Assembly: GCA_964393325.1 (NCBI GenBank)
Contig: CAYMTE010000007.1
Coordinates: 1-53,648, forward strand
From: JBAZWV01 sp964393325
Lineage (GTDB): Bacteria > Patescibacteriota > Patescibacteriia > 2-12-FULL-60-25
DNA: 53,648 bases
Direction of reading: 5' to 3'
Part shown: one piece after another, positions 6,278-14,871 of the stretch
Numbering within the stretch: the stretch's first letter is position 1
Layout of the letters: the number at the start of each line of letters is the position of its first letter
Position numbers and translations under genes: made by a program
Notes under the pieces: generated by a model
What the model saw: only the letters and a program-made list of their open reading frames with translations
Databases searched by the model: none
Told to the model about the DNA's origin: nothing

Positions 6278-6655
6278 ATGACAAAAACGCACGCCTTCGT
6301 CCGCACCGAGGCGAGACGAGCAGTAACCAGACATTCGCCTCTCCGAGAGGCGGATGGCGTCTTCCGACAACGGAGTGCCAACTCATTCTTGCTTGAGGAG
6401 CTCTTTCCGGAGCTCCCCGAGGCGGAATTCGAAGAAGGCCTCTCCGAGGAGATGCGTCTGCAAGCGCAGCTCGAGGTCGCGCACATCGCGCGACGTCTGG
6501 CCAAAAAACACCGCCTCCGAATCGTTCTGGAGGAGGTCGAAAAAAACATAGAGCGGCTTGGTCGGGCGATTCGCCCTGAACTCGTCGTTCAGTGGGAAGA
6601 TGGCCCGCTCCCGCGGGACATCTACGACTCCATCGAGGACAACGCGAGAAATTAA
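6278..6655 (+). CDS. orphan helical protein (125 aa)
   Basis: Start at ATG 6278 behind GAAAGGAA; an upstream in-frame start at 6203 has no ribosome site. The N-terminal 35 residues are basic (MTKTHAFVRTEARRAVTRH). The middle and C-terminal parts are glutamate/leucine-rich and should be helical or coiled-coil (LLEELFPELPEAEFEEGLSE). No membrane segment. The next gene starts 1 nt after its stop, so the two are probably translated together. No family recognised. Confidence 0.7.
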   Translation: MTKTHAFVRTEARRAVTRHSPLREADGVFRQRSANSFLLEELFPELPEAEFEEGLSEEMRLQAQLEVAHIARRLAKKHRLRIVLEEVEKNIERLGRAIRPELVVQWEDGPLPRDIYDSIEDNARN

Positions 6656-6656
6656 G

Positions 6657-6974
6657 ATGGGAGGAGTCTTGAAAACGAATTCTGCGCTCGACGAGTGGCG
6701 CGACAAACGAGGACGCGACGCAAAAAGAATGCTCCTCGAGCTCCTAGAGGAGCAAGAGCAAGCGCTTCTCGCGCAACGCCTGCACGCAGACGACTACCTT
6801 GCCTACGTTTCCAGTAGGCAAGAAGAAGCGTATCGCGACCTTCAGCAGGGCGCGAACGTCAACAAACTACAGGGCCTTGATAGGCCTCGTATATTCACCG
6901 AAGAACGCCTTTATTTCATAACCGGGCAATTGGATAGAATTGCTCGGGAGAAAAAAATCGTAAACAATCTCTAG
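6657..6974 (+). CDS. orphan coiled-coil protein (105 aa)
   Basis: ATG 6657 follows the previous stop by one base. A TTG at 6669 (MKTNSALDEW...) has GGGAGGAG just before it and could be the real start. The protein is charged and helical, with a run of Leu, Glu and Gln (MLLELLEEQEQALLAQR) and no membrane segment. Probably made with the preceding gene. Function unknown. Confidence 0.65.
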   Translation: MGGVLKTNSALDEWRDKRGRDAKRMLLELLEEQEQALLAQRLHADDYLAYVSSRQEEAYRDLQQGANVNKLQGLDRPRIFTEERLYFITGQLDRIAREKKIVNNL

Positions 6975-6979
6975 ATCGA

Positions 6980-7055
6980 GGGAAGCGCCGCTGCACAACG
7001 TGCCCGCGCTTCCCCGCCCCTCATTCCTATCCATGCAGATGAATGGGAATGAGGG
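6980..7055 (+). other. two strong hairpins between genes
   Basis: GGGAAGCG (6980-6987) pairs with CGCTTCCC (7007-7014). CCCTCATTCC (7018-7027) pairs with GGAATGAGGG (7046-7055). No T-run follows either, so they look more like processing or stability structures than terminators. Confidence 0.5.
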
Positions 7056-7143
7056 ACGGAAATTCTTCCGCTGTCGCGATCAATGCCATGCATACAGATC
7101 CGATATCCCAACAGTTCGCAACGCTCATTAAAAGGAGAGCGGC

Positions 7144-7953
7144 ATGACAATTGCTTCTCTGAAGTATTCGTTTTCGATCCCAGAGACGCTGGTGTCTGTG
7201 GGGTTTCTGGATCAAACCGATCCAACACCTCTCTCGCGCGAAACGCTCGAATTCGCACTCGAAGAGGACGTAGACGCAGTTCCCGATGGGGGACGCCTTC
7301 TGCGCTCCTATGAGGAAAACCTCGCAGGGAGAGAGCGCCTGCGGGGGGTGCTCCTCTTCCCGTTTCGGGAAGATGAGCCGCTCGGTGAAAGGGAGCTGCG
7401 GTGGCACGTATCTCCTCCGAAGGCGGCGGAGGTGCGCGAGGCTGAAAAGGATTTTCTCCAAGAATGCCACGTTGGAGTCAAACGCGAACTCCGTGGCAGG
7501 CTCGGACGAGAGCCTGAACTATGGGAGGTTCGGGCTCGCGCGAGTGAGCTGACCAGGACGCTGCTCATAAACGAGCGGTACCTCTTCGCGCCAAAAGTAA
7601 AACAAAAAAACCGACCTCCGAGACTCCTCGATGAGATCCTCCGAGAGGACGGCGTCGAGGCGTACCTGCCTCGCCCCGATCCAGACGAGCCGGGATGCAT
7701 CATCCCGCTCTCGCCTCTCGAAGAGGTGAGAACGCGCCTGAAATACGTTCCAACGAACGACGGGATCTACATTCCTGTCGGATACGCGGAAGGACTTGAG
7801 CGAGCCGGCGGGGTCGGATTTCTTCGTCCGGAATGGAGAAAACTATTCTTCATCCCGATGGAGGAATACAGGTCCGCACTGCGCGCCTACGTCAAACACA
7901 GCGCGCACACCGTGCCGCTGCTTGAGCGGATAGCGCTCGAGCAAGGCCTGTGA
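7144..7953 (+). CDS. orphan soluble protein (269 aa)
   Basis: ATG 7144 is preceded by AAAGGAGAG. The protein is charged throughout, without a signal peptide, membrane helices or motifs I can place. It has a proline/arginine-rich segment near the middle (KQKNRPPRLLDEILRED) and a C-terminal part richer in aromatics (FLRPEWRKLFFIPMEEYRSA). It is the last and largest gene of the accessory series, and the perfect hairpin at 7974 follows its stop. TGA is the stop codon, which argues against code 25. Confidence 0.75.
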   Translation: MTIASLKYSFSIPETLVSVGFLDQTDPTPLSRETLEFALEEDVDAVPDGGRLLRSYEENLAGRERLRGVLLFPFREDEPLGERELRWHVSPPKAAEVREAEKDFLQECHVGVKRELRGRLGREPELWEVRARASELTRTLLINERYLFAPKVKQKNRPPRLLDEILREDGVEAYLPRPDPDEPGCIIPLSPLEEVRTRLKYVPTNDGIYIPVGYAEGLERAGGVGFLRPEWRKLFFIPMEEYRSALRAYVKHSAHTVPLLERIALEQGL

Positions 7954-7973
7954 GCATCGCTCTTTACTTTCTT

Positions 7974-8004
7974 CGCAGAGGTGTCAGAAATTGACACCTC
8001 TGCG
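7974..8004 (+). other. perfect 13-bp hairpin with GAAAT loop
   Basis: CGCAGAGGTGTCA and TGACACCTCTGCG flank GAAAT, 20 nt after the 269-aa gene. There is no U-tract, so it is probably a 3'-end stabiliser or a Rho-associated end. An unrelated hairpin with the same loop lies at 20272. Confidence 0.55.
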
Positions 8005-8057
8005 GATCCCACAGTCGCCTCATGCACACATGAGACGCCTATGGGATACAACTTCTC

Positions 8058-8086
8058 TTGACGCGAGTCACGAGACACTTTATGGT
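8058..8086 (+). promoter_or_regulatory. promoter of the rod-shaped ncRNA
   Basis: TTGACG (8058-8063), 17-nt spacer, TATGGT (8081-8086). Confidence 0.55.
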
Positions 8087-8092
8087 TATATT

Positions 8093-8275
8093 CTTGCGGC
8101 GTTTGATCTGCGAAACGATGCACGTCCCTTGATATCGATTCTCATGGACCCCTCGGTACATACCGAGGAACTCTCTCCTCCCATGAAACCCGATATCTTC
8201 CTTTTACGTGGCGTCGGTTCGCAGTTCAAACGCTGGAAACACACCCCTCGAACGAATTTGGAGGGGTGTTTTTTT
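8093..8275 (+). ncRNA. candidate rod-shaped ncRNA, 6S-like in outline (~180 nt)
   Basis: Between a promoter and a terminator the sequence folds into one long interrupted hairpin. CGTTTGA-T-CTGCGAA (8100-8114) pairs with TTCGCAG-T-TCAAACG (8218-8232). CACGT (8121) pairs with ACGTG (8206), GATATCG (8131) with CGATATC (8191), and CATGG (8143) with CCATG (8181). The tip is CCTCGGTA-CA-TACCGAGG (8151-8168). Length and rod shape with internal loops recall 6S RNA, but there is no sequence proof. No coding frame with a ribosome site is present. Confidence 0.55.
8241..8275 (+). terminator. intrinsic terminator of the rod-shaped ncRNA
   Basis: ACACCCCTC (8241-8249) pairs with GAGGGGTGT (8261-8269), followed by seven T. 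It faces the end of the minus-strand RodZ-like gene, which stops at 8292. Confidence 0.9.
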
Positions 8276-8291
8276 ACACAAAATGCATGCG

Positions 8292-8981
8292 CTACCTCGT
8301 AGACGAGGCCGCAGCCGACGCTCGCTCGTATCGAATCTGTCGCACCTCTGTCGTCGGATCACCAAAACGCCTACGCGCTTCAATCACGAGCGTCGTGGCG
8401 CCTCTCGGTACGTCGAATTGAACCGAAAACTGCCCATCGCGATCTACAACCGCCGAACGACCATTCACCGTTACGCTTGCCGTCACGTCCGTCACTCCTC
8501 GAACGGTGATATGCGGTGTATCAATTACTTCCCCATCCACTGGACGCAAAACAACAAGCCTCGGCTTATCTTGAAACACATATCCCTGCCATAAAAGATA
8601 CGCGGCGGTTACCGCAACGAACAATAAAAATCCCACGAAGGCGATTGCATGCGACAGTACAAAAAAATCCCGTGTGCGCGGAGGCCTCGCCGGCCGACGA
8701 ACAGAATCCACAACACTTCGCTCAATGAGCTCTTGATATTTTTTTACATAATACGCAGGCCTCCCTTCAAGCACCGTCACAAGTGCACGAACGTGCCGCT
8801 CGGCATACAACGGATCTTTCAAGTCCTCTAATCGCTCTTCCTCGAGCGCAAGGATTACAGAAGGGTGAATTTTCGTTTTCGCACTCAATTGCTCGATACT
8901 CACCCCTCGTACGTCTCTGAGCTCACGCAAATCATGCCCAAATCCGCCACGCTCCGTCAGCTGTTTATGCAAAAACGCCAT
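8292..8981 (-). CDS. RodZ-like protein: HTH domain, one membrane helix, beta domain (229 aa)
   Basis: The N-terminal 80 residues form a RodZ/HTH_25-type helix-turn-helix (LRELRDVRGVSIEQLSAKTK, then ILALEEERLEDLKDPLYAE). One membrane helix follows near residues 108-132 (FVLSHAIAFVGFLLFVAVTA). The outer part looks like an Ig/filamin-like beta domain (PVDGEVIDTPHITVRGVTDV). RodZ-type proteins tie MreB-based wall growth to the membrane; whether this one does is inference. It starts 3 nt after ftsK ends, so the two are one transcription unit. Confidence 0.75.
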   Translation of the reverse strand: MAFLHKQLTERGGFGHDLRELRDVRGVSIEQLSAKTKIHPSVILALEEERLEDLKDPLYAERHVRALVTVLEGRPAYYVKKYQELIERSVVDSVRRPARPPRTRDFFVLSHAIAFVGFLLFVAVTAAYLLWQGYVFQDKPRLVVLRPVDGEVIDTPHITVRGVTDVTASVTVNGRSAVVDRDGQFSVQFDVPRGATTLVIEARRRFGDPTTEVRQIRYERASAAASSTR

Positions 8982-8984
8982 ACG

Positions 8985-11228
8985 CTACACCAACGAATCT
9001 TCGGACGAAGACTCCTCTTGCGGAGGCGACGACGACGGAACAGGAACCTGCTCCATCTGACGCGAGAACTCTGCCTTTAAAATTTCGCGCGGCTTCGCAC
9101 CATCACCTGGACCAATAAACCCTTCCTGTTCAAGAAGATCCAAGAGCCGCGCCGCCCGAGCATAACCAACCTTTAATCGACGTTGCAACAAAGATGCCGA
9201 TGCTTTTCCTGCGCGAAGAATCTCTTCCTTTGCCGCCGGAATCATCGGATCAGAGTCGTCTTCAACAGGAATGCCGTTTGTAAATCGAGTCTCACTCGAC
9301 GATGAACGTTCCGTGACAGACGTGTCGTATTCCGCGGGTTCGTATTTTGAAGTTAAGAACTCTACGACGCGACGAATTTCATCATCCGAGATAAACGCGC
9401 CCTGAAGGCGTTTCGGTGTTGCAAGTTCAGCGGTTGAAAATAACATGTCTCCGCGTCCGAGCAGCTTTTCCGCACCCATTTGGTCGAGAATCGTTCGCGA
9501 ATCCGTTGCAGACGCCACGGCAAACGCGATACGCGCAGGGATATTCGCCTTAATGAGGCCGGTGATGACATCAACCGACGGACGCTGCGTTGCGAGAATG
9601 AGATGGATGCCGACTGCACGAGACATTTGCGCAAGACGAACGATCGCGCCCTCAACATCCGCCATCGCTGTCATCATGAGATCCGCAAGTTCATCCACAA
9701 CAATCACGAGATACGGAATCTTTTCCTCGGCACGAGCGTTATACGTCGCGAGATCGCGAGCACCGAACTTTGAAAGAAGATCGAAGCGACGATCCATTTC
9801 GCGAAGCGCCCACTTTAAGGCATTCACCGTCTTTTCAACCTCCGTAATAACCGGGACGACGAGGTGCGGAACGCCATTGTATACAGGGAGTTCCACGCGC
9901 TTCGGGTCAACCAAGAGCAGCTTCAGGTCATCCGGTCCATTCGCATACAAAAGCGACATGAGCATGACGTTCAAACAGACAGACTTCCCAGACCCTGTCG
10001 CACCAGCGACGAGCATGTGAGGCATGCGCGCGATGTCCGCAACCCACGGCTTCCCGGATACATCTTTCCCAAGCGCAAAGTGAAGATTGCTCTTTCTCTC
10101 TCGCCATTCGCGAGCCTCTAAAATCTCTCGCAACCCAACCGTCGCAACCGATTGGTTCGGAACTTCAACGCCAACAAGCGACTTCCCAGGGATCGGCGCC
10201 TCAATACGAATCGGATGTGCGGCAAGCGCAAGCGCAAGATCGTTATGCAATGCGGTAATCTTGGCGAGCTTCACGCCCTCAGCAGGTTTTAACGTAAACT
10301 GCGTCACCGTCGGCCCAACCGAAATATCTCCCATTTCAACAGGAATACCAAAATTCTCCAACGTGCGAGCGATAACGCTTGAGTTATGCTCGATGTCACC
10401 AGATGTCGGACGCTGATCTCGCTTCGTGAGCAATTCTAACGGAATCTCAACACGAGGGCGGCGCTTTTTCGGTTTCGCGAGAGGCTTCACGACCGCGGAC
10501 GTTACATCTTCTTCCTCTTCTTCGTCGCCCTCCTCATCGTCAGCAACACCGTCTTCATCCGCTTCGTCATCTTGCGGAGCTGAAGCCTGTACAGGCTGTT
10601 GAGGAACCGCAACCGACTGACGGATCACCTCTTCACGACGCGCTGCTTGTCTCGAAAGAAGCCAGGTAAATGGAGCAATGAGGAGCATCCCGATTCGACG
10701 CAGTACGCGCAAAGCAAACGAGAATACCCACATGATCCGCGCGAGCGAGGTGTTAAAAATCAGCAAGAGTGAGACAACGAATAACGCCGCGAAGAGCGTT
10801 CCCGCGCCAAACACGCCCAAGAATTGGGAAAACGGTTGCGCAATAAGCAACCCGAGCTTTCCACCTGCCGTATCTAGTGCCGCTTGCGCGGGTTCAAATT
10901 CCGCAAACGTTCCGATATGCACGAGTGGATTTAATGAAAAGAAAAACAGCAAAAAACCCAAATAATTTGTCGCCTTCATGGGCAGCCGATCCGGAGAGAT
11001 GAGATGATATCCGATCGCGATCAAGAAGAATGGAAGTGCGATCTTATCCCATCCGAGTACGTGGCTCATCGCAGCATCGAGCGAAACGCCGACCATCCCA
11101 GCCAAATCAAACAGCGCGAGGATCAAAAGAACCGCCGTCGCAAGAACGACCACCGTAAGAATACCTCGGCGTGTCTCCGGATCGAGCGAAAGATCCAGTG
11201 AAAATTGTCGTTTGCGACGGCGTCCCAT
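8985..11228 (-). CDS. ftsK: DNA translocase FtsK/SpoIIIE (747 aa)
   Basis: Septal DNA pump that moves chromosome ends during division. The N-terminal ~190 residues hold about four membrane helices. An acidic linker (about 215-245, DEADEDGVADDEEGDEEEEE) follows, then the RecA-like motor with Walker A GATGSGKS near residue 409 and Walker B IVVDELADLM. The C-terminal winged-helix gamma domain (VGYARAARLLDLLEQEGFIG) normally reads KOPS-type sites. The linker is short for the family. The gene lies 47 nt after recA and 3 nt before the RodZ-like gene, so recA-ftsK-rodZ may share transcripts. Confidence 0.95.
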   Translation of the reverse strand: MGRRRKRQFSLDLSLDPETRRGILTVVVLATAVLLILALFDLAGMVGVSLDAAMSHVLGWDKIALPFFLIAIGYHLISPDRLPMKATNYLGFLLFFFSLNPLVHIGTFAEFEPAQAALDTAGGKLGLLIAQPFSQFLGVFGAGTLFAALFVVSLLLIFNTSLARIMWVFSFALRVLRRIGMLLIAPFTWLLSRQAARREEVIRQSVAVPQQPVQASAPQDDEADEDGVADDEEGDEEEEEDVTSAVVKPLAKPKKRRPRVEIPLELLTKRDQRPTSGDIEHNSSVIARTLENFGIPVEMGDISVGPTVTQFTLKPAEGVKLAKITALHNDLALALAAHPIRIEAPIPGKSLVGVEVPNQSVATVGLREILEAREWRERKSNLHFALGKDVSGKPWVADIARMPHMLVAGATGSGKSVCLNVMLMSLLYANGPDDLKLLLVDPKRVELPVYNGVPHLVVPVITEVEKTVNALKWALREMDRRFDLLSKFGARDLATYNARAEEKIPYLVIVVDELADLMMTAMADVEGAIVRLAQMSRAVGIHLILATQRPSVDVITGLIKANIPARIAFAVASATDSRTILDQMGAEKLLGRGDMLFSTAELATPKRLQGAFISDDEIRRVVEFLTSKYEPAEYDTSVTERSSSSETRFTNGIPVEDDSDPMIPAAKEEILRAGKASASLLQRRLKVGYARAARLLDLLEQEGFIGPGDGAKPREILKAEFSRQMEQVPVPSSSPPQEESSSEDSLV

Positions 11229-11275
11229 GGAATGGCCTTATTCTATCGTTTTTTACACAATCCGTCACCATCATC

Positions 11276-12358
11276 CTAGAGCTCTTCTGGAAGAGGCATG
11301 TCATCATCCTCATCCGAGGACCCCTTCGAGACACCGTTCTCTTCATCTTCTTTTGCTCGCCACGCCGCAAGCGTTTGCTCACGAATCGTTTTGAAGAGAT
11401 CTTGGCGCTCTTTGAGCGTAGCCTTTGCGTTTTCTCGTCCAACACCCAATTTCTCCTCGCCGAAGCTGTATGAATTCCCCGACTTCTTGATAACGCCGAT
11501 CTCAACAGCCGTGTCGAGCAAATCACCCGCAAGTGAAATCCCTTCGTTATACATGATATCGAACTCACACGTCCGGAACGGAGCAGCAACCTTATTTTTC
11601 ACAATCTTCGTCTTCACGCGATTGCCAATGATTTTTTCCCCAAGCTTGATCTGCGCGCTGCGACGAACCTCAATACGAACAGATGAATAAAACTTCAAGG
11701 CCAATCCACCCGTCGTTGTCTCTGGGTTCCCGTACACAACACCGATCTTTTGACGAATTTGGTTGATGAAAACAACCGTTGCCTTTGATCGAGAAATAAT
11801 AGAGGTGAGCTTCCGAAGCGCCTGACTCATCAGACGAGCCTGGAGACCAACATGGCTCTCCCCCATCTCACCTTCAAGCTCTGATTTTGGCGTGAGCGCA
11901 GCAACAGAGTCGACAACGATAACATCGACAGCGTTTGAACGCACAAGCGTTTCAACGATATCAAGCGCCTGCTCACCGTTATCCGGCTGAGAGATCAATA
12001 GCTCATCAACTTTCACGCCAATCTTTCGCGCATAATCCGGATCGAGCGCGTGCTCGGCGTCCACGAATGCGGCGATGCCTCCCATCTTTTGAATCTCCGC
12101 AACAATATGTTGCGCGAGCGTCGTCTTTCCAGACGATTCTGGACCGTATACCTCAACAATACGTCCACGTGGAACGCCCATCACTCCGAGCGCGATGTCT
12201 AATGAAAGACATCCCGTTGGAATAACCTCAATTTCCATCTTCTTCGCCTCTCCAAGACGCATGATCGACCCTTCTCCAAACTTTTCCTTAATTTGATTGA
12301 TCGCTTCTTGCGCAGCCATTCGTCGCTCATCGCGTTCATCGTGTCCTTTTTTTGCCAT
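11276..12358 (-). CDS. recA: recombinase RecA (360 aa)
   Basis: ATP-dependent strand exchange protein and co-protease for LexA. It has Walker A GPESSGKTT, the DNA-binding loop region (GGLALKFYSSVRIEVRR) and an acidic tail (DEDDDMPLPEEL). The length is normal. The start ATG 12358 has no Shine-Dalgarno sequence. The element shared with lexA lies 9-28 nt upstream, which implies SOS control with lexA-orf-dinB at 26.9-29.2 kb. Confidence 0.97.
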   Translation of the reverse strand: MAKKGHDERDERRMAAQEAINQIKEKFGEGSIMRLGEAKKMEIEVIPTGCLSLDIALGVMGVPRGRIVEVYGPESSGKTTLAQHIVAEIQKMGGIAAFVDAEHALDPDYARKIGVKVDELLISQPDNGEQALDIVETLVRSNAVDVIVVDSVAALTPKSELEGEMGESHVGLQARLMSQALRKLTSIISRSKATVVFINQIRQKIGVVYGNPETTTGGLALKFYSSVRIEVRRSAQIKLGEKIIGNRVKTKIVKNKVAAPFRTCEFDIMYNEGISLAGDLLDTAVEIGVIKKSGNSYSFGEEKLGVGRENAKATLKERQDLFKTIREQTLAAWRAKEDEENGVSKGSSDEDDDMPLPEEL

Positions 12359-12366
12359 AGTGATAT

Positions 12367-12386
12367 ATGTTCTATTTCTGTTCTAT
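12367..12386 (-). promoter_or_regulatory. candidate SOS operator of recA
   Basis: Read on the minus strand it carries TAGAACA-GAAA-TAGAACA. The 20-bp element is identical to that in the lexA promoter (29190-29209), in the opposite orientation relative to its gene. It is a direct repeat with an 11-bp period, unlike the palindromic LexA boxes of model bacteria. Confidence 0.65.
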
Positions 12387-12440
12387 ATCTTCTCACCCAA
12401 CATGCAATCTCGCAAGAGTTTGTATGGGGATAAGTGAACA

Positions 12441-12462
12441 AAATCCCCGACAGCTGCCGGGG
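12441..12462 (-). terminator. terminator of the M23 lipoprotein gene
   Basis: On the minus strand CCCCGGCAGCTGTCGGGG is followed by ATTTTG, directly after the stop at 12470. Confidence 0.65.
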
Positions 12463-12469
12463 AAAGAAG

Positions 12470-14260
12470 TTATGGAATAACCAATACACGACCATTCCGA
12501 TAATCTGGGCCGGTTCCGTTTGAGACAAGCTCATACGGTATGGTCCCCGCAGGCCCCTCAAGAGTGACCGTTCCGATCGTGGAGCCGCATCCGCCCGTTG
12601 GCGTACAGGAAAGATCTCCCCACCAGCGACCGTCAGGAAGCTTCACGGTAAAAAGAACGTTCGTAGTTCCACTGGGAGCATCGAGAAGACACTCCAGCGC
12701 GCCGTCACCCGCCATCGTATCCGGACAAAGCGCGAACGTTTCTGGAACCCAATCGTGAAAGTCCGGCCCTGGTGGATCCCACATCCCTTGAAATTCCAGG
12801 AATCCAGGAATCACCGGTCCTTGATACGTCAACCGAATCTTCCCAGCAGGAACGTTGTTCGTCGGTGGTGGATCACCCGGGGGATCCTCACTTGGTGGAT
12901 CTTCTCCCGTTCCCCCACCGCCTGACGATGGCGGACAATCCGTCACACAAGCCGAGGGATGAACGCAGTATCCAACGAGATCGGGCGTTACGAGCGGTCC
13001 ACGCGGTCCCGCGATAAGATCAATCGTATCCGTTGAAAGCGTAATGATCTCTTCGGATCGATATCCCAACGCGAGAAACGTTGACCAGTCCGCGATCGGC
13101 AACCGTCGACCCTCTGATACGACGGCAACTTCGTTTGACGCATCGGTTTTTACCAGTGATCCATCACGAAGCGCTCGAAGTCCGTGGTCGATGGTCGATG
13201 AGAAAAATGCCGCGCGCTGCGACGCAGGCCATATTGCAATATCTTCATCACGCCACCCCCAGGAACGAAAGGCGTCGTACGAAATGAACGCCCGTCGCTC
13301 TGCACCATCTCCGAGGAGATACTCGTACACGGTAGACGCGTCGTCGAATTTCATAACGCTGTGCCCCGCTCGTGGTGATACGTACCCGTCGAGCGGATTC
13401 ATACACCCGAGTTCTGCATCGGATGCATCAATCGCCCGCTCCTTCAAACGCTCCGCCGAAACAATCAACGGATCGACGTGCCACCGGTTCACGTCCTGAT
13501 CGACAACCCACACGGAGTCATCTGCCGCCCGTCGGAGAACGCTCCCCGGCGGATGCCAAAAGACGGGAACCGCGTGCGCTGTGAGCGCAGACAAAAACAG
13601 GACGGGATCGGAAAACCACTTGCGCTGACTTGGCGACGTGTCATACCCACGAAACCAATTCACGTCCGTTGATTGCGCGGCGGATCCAGACTGCAGCCGA
13701 ATGCCGAGATGTAGATGCACTCCTCCATCTCCGTTGTGCGCATCATCGTTCACATACCCGATGACATCGTCCGGACCGACGGTGTCGCCGGGAAGATGGC
13801 CCAGAAGGCCATCAGACCCCGTACGATCCGCAGACTTTCGGATATGCCCGTAGATGGAAAGGAACGACGTGACCGACACCTGCTCACCGAGGCCGTTCAC
13901 CGCAATCATCGGCTCATTCAGCCGATGCTCGATCACAGCAACCAATTCCCCGTAGCCGGACGCGCTGCGATAGACACGGAGCGTCCCACAGGCAATCGGA
14001 TGAATCGGCGTCCCCTCAGGAAGCAGCATGTCATACCCCAGATGGTTCCCGTCCGAATAAAAACGTCGACCTTGATACACCGATTCCATGTCCGACGGAA
14101 CCGTTGGATAACGCACGGTCGAAACCGTGCACGCAACGGCGCCGGTGAGATAATCCTCTTCCTGCCCAATGTCACGTTCTGACGATTCACCGCCAGAACA
14201 TCCGAAGAGCAGACAGACCACGATCCCCCACAGGACACGGCTTTGAAGCAACGTCCACAT
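12470..14260 (-). CDS. M23-family (LytM-like) lipoprotein (596 aa)
   Basis: The N-terminus is a lipoprotein signal (LWGIVVCLLFGC), so the protein is anchored outside the membrane. Residues 70-190 look like a LytM/M23 metallopeptidase fold: HLGYDM carries the first His and Asp, and HLHLGI near 182 the HxH pair. These enzymes cut peptidoglycan cross-bridges, though some act only as activators. Two modules follow with a VWVVDQDVNRWHVDP pattern, seen in surface proteins of this group as I recall. Then come a Gly/Pro linker and a C-terminal beta domain. A weak AGAGAGGG precedes the start. Confidence 0.8.
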   Translation of the reverse strand: MWTLLQSRVLWGIVVCLLFGCSGGESSERDIGQEEDYLTGAVACTVSTVRYPTVPSDMESVYQGRRFYSDGNHLGYDMLLPEGTPIHPIACGTLRVYRSASGYGELVAVIEHRLNEPMIAVNGLGEQVSVTSFLSIYGHIRKSADRTGSDGLLGHLPGDTVGPDDVIGYVNDDAHNGDGGVHLHLGIRLQSGSAAQSTDVNWFRGYDTSPSQRKWFSDPVLFLSALTAHAVPVFWHPPGSVLRRAADDSVWVVDQDVNRWHVDPLIVSAERLKERAIDASDAELGCMNPLDGYVSPRAGHSVMKFDDASTVYEYLLGDGAERRAFISYDAFRSWGWRDEDIAIWPASQRAAFFSSTIDHGLRALRDGSLVKTDASNEVAVVSEGRRLPIADWSTFLALGYRSEEIITLSTDTIDLIAGPRGPLVTPDLVGYCVHPSACVTDCPPSSGGGGTGEDPPSEDPPGDPPPTNNVPAGKIRLTYQGPVIPGFLEFQGMWDPPGPDFHDWVPETFALCPDTMAGDGALECLLDAPSGTTNVLFTVKLPDGRWWGDLSCTPTGGCGSTIGTVTLEGPAGTIPYELVSNGTGPDYRNGRVLVIP

Positions 14261-14308
14261 GATGCCCTCTCTTTTCCGTTGTAATGTTCGCAGAACGAAA
14301 CCCGCTTG

Positions 14309-14336
14309 CCCTTGCCGCTATGCATTTCGGCAAGGG
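14309..14336. other. 9-bp inverted repeat in the 14.26-14.39 kb gap
   Basis: CCCTTGCCG and CGGCAAGGG around a 10-nt loop. On the minus strand it lies between the 98-aa ORF and the M23 gene, in the leader of the latter. There is no T-run. Confidence 0.45.
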
Positions 14337-14391
14337 AGAGAAGGTCGACAGAAGAAGATAGGCACACGAGGTATGACGACGAGAGGGATTA

Positions 14392-14688
14392 TCAATCACA
14401 CAGAACGGGAACTGGATAATCAAACCACGAACATAACGGCGAATCAGACTGCATATCTTGCATGCTGCAAGAGGGAAACAGCGAGAAGAACCGTTCTTCG
14501 TACTGGATGGCGCCAGCACGGATACAGCCCACGTCATACAGAAGAACATTCGCTCCGCGTTCCTCCACCATCCATCTCCCACTCAGAGTGCCGCTCCAAA
14601 TGGGGGCGCGAGGCAGGACCGCTTGCTTCCTGCACACGCCCGGATGTACGGATCGAACATGTCTTCGATGCGCGCCTATCTTCTTCAT
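14392..14688 (-). CDS. possible small orphan protein (98 aa)
   Basis: The only plausible gene in the ~610-nt gap between comEC and the M23 gene. The second half has a protein-like composition (MVEERGANVLLYDVGCIRAG) and the codon choice of neighbouring genes; the first 25 residues are basic and less convincing. A promoter-like pair upstream at 14725-14752 supports transcription in this direction. No Shine-Dalgarno sequence and no recognised family. The rest of the gap, up to 14872, shows no other gene. Confidence 0.35.
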   Translation of the reverse strand: MKKIGAHRRHVRSVHPGVCRKQAVLPRAPIWSGTLSGRWMVEERGANVLLYDVGCIRAGAIQYEERFFSLFPSCSMQDMQSDSPLCSWFDYPVPVLCD

Positions 14689-14724
14689 GTGTCGAGGTGC
14701 GGGATCTCACGATCCACACTCTCC

Positions 14725-14752
14725 AGTATGAAAGTTCTACCGACGCCGTCAA
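14725..14752 (-). promoter_or_regulatory. possible promoter of the 98-aa ORF
   Basis: On the minus strand TTGACG (14747-14752), 16-nt spacer, CATACT (14725-14730). Confidence 0.35.
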
Positions 14753-14871
14753 AAAAAATTGTTTGTTTGTGCTGACAAACAAAAACGCGCAAACTCCATC
14801 GCAACGTCAAAACGCATACTTCCGTGCACGATGCGATGTTTATCTGCGCTGACAATGGATCGTGCATGACA

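Noticed and set aside
7930..7953. TGA recoding (code 25)
   Set aside because: Several sound genes end in TGA at the expected place and no gene needs TGA read-through.
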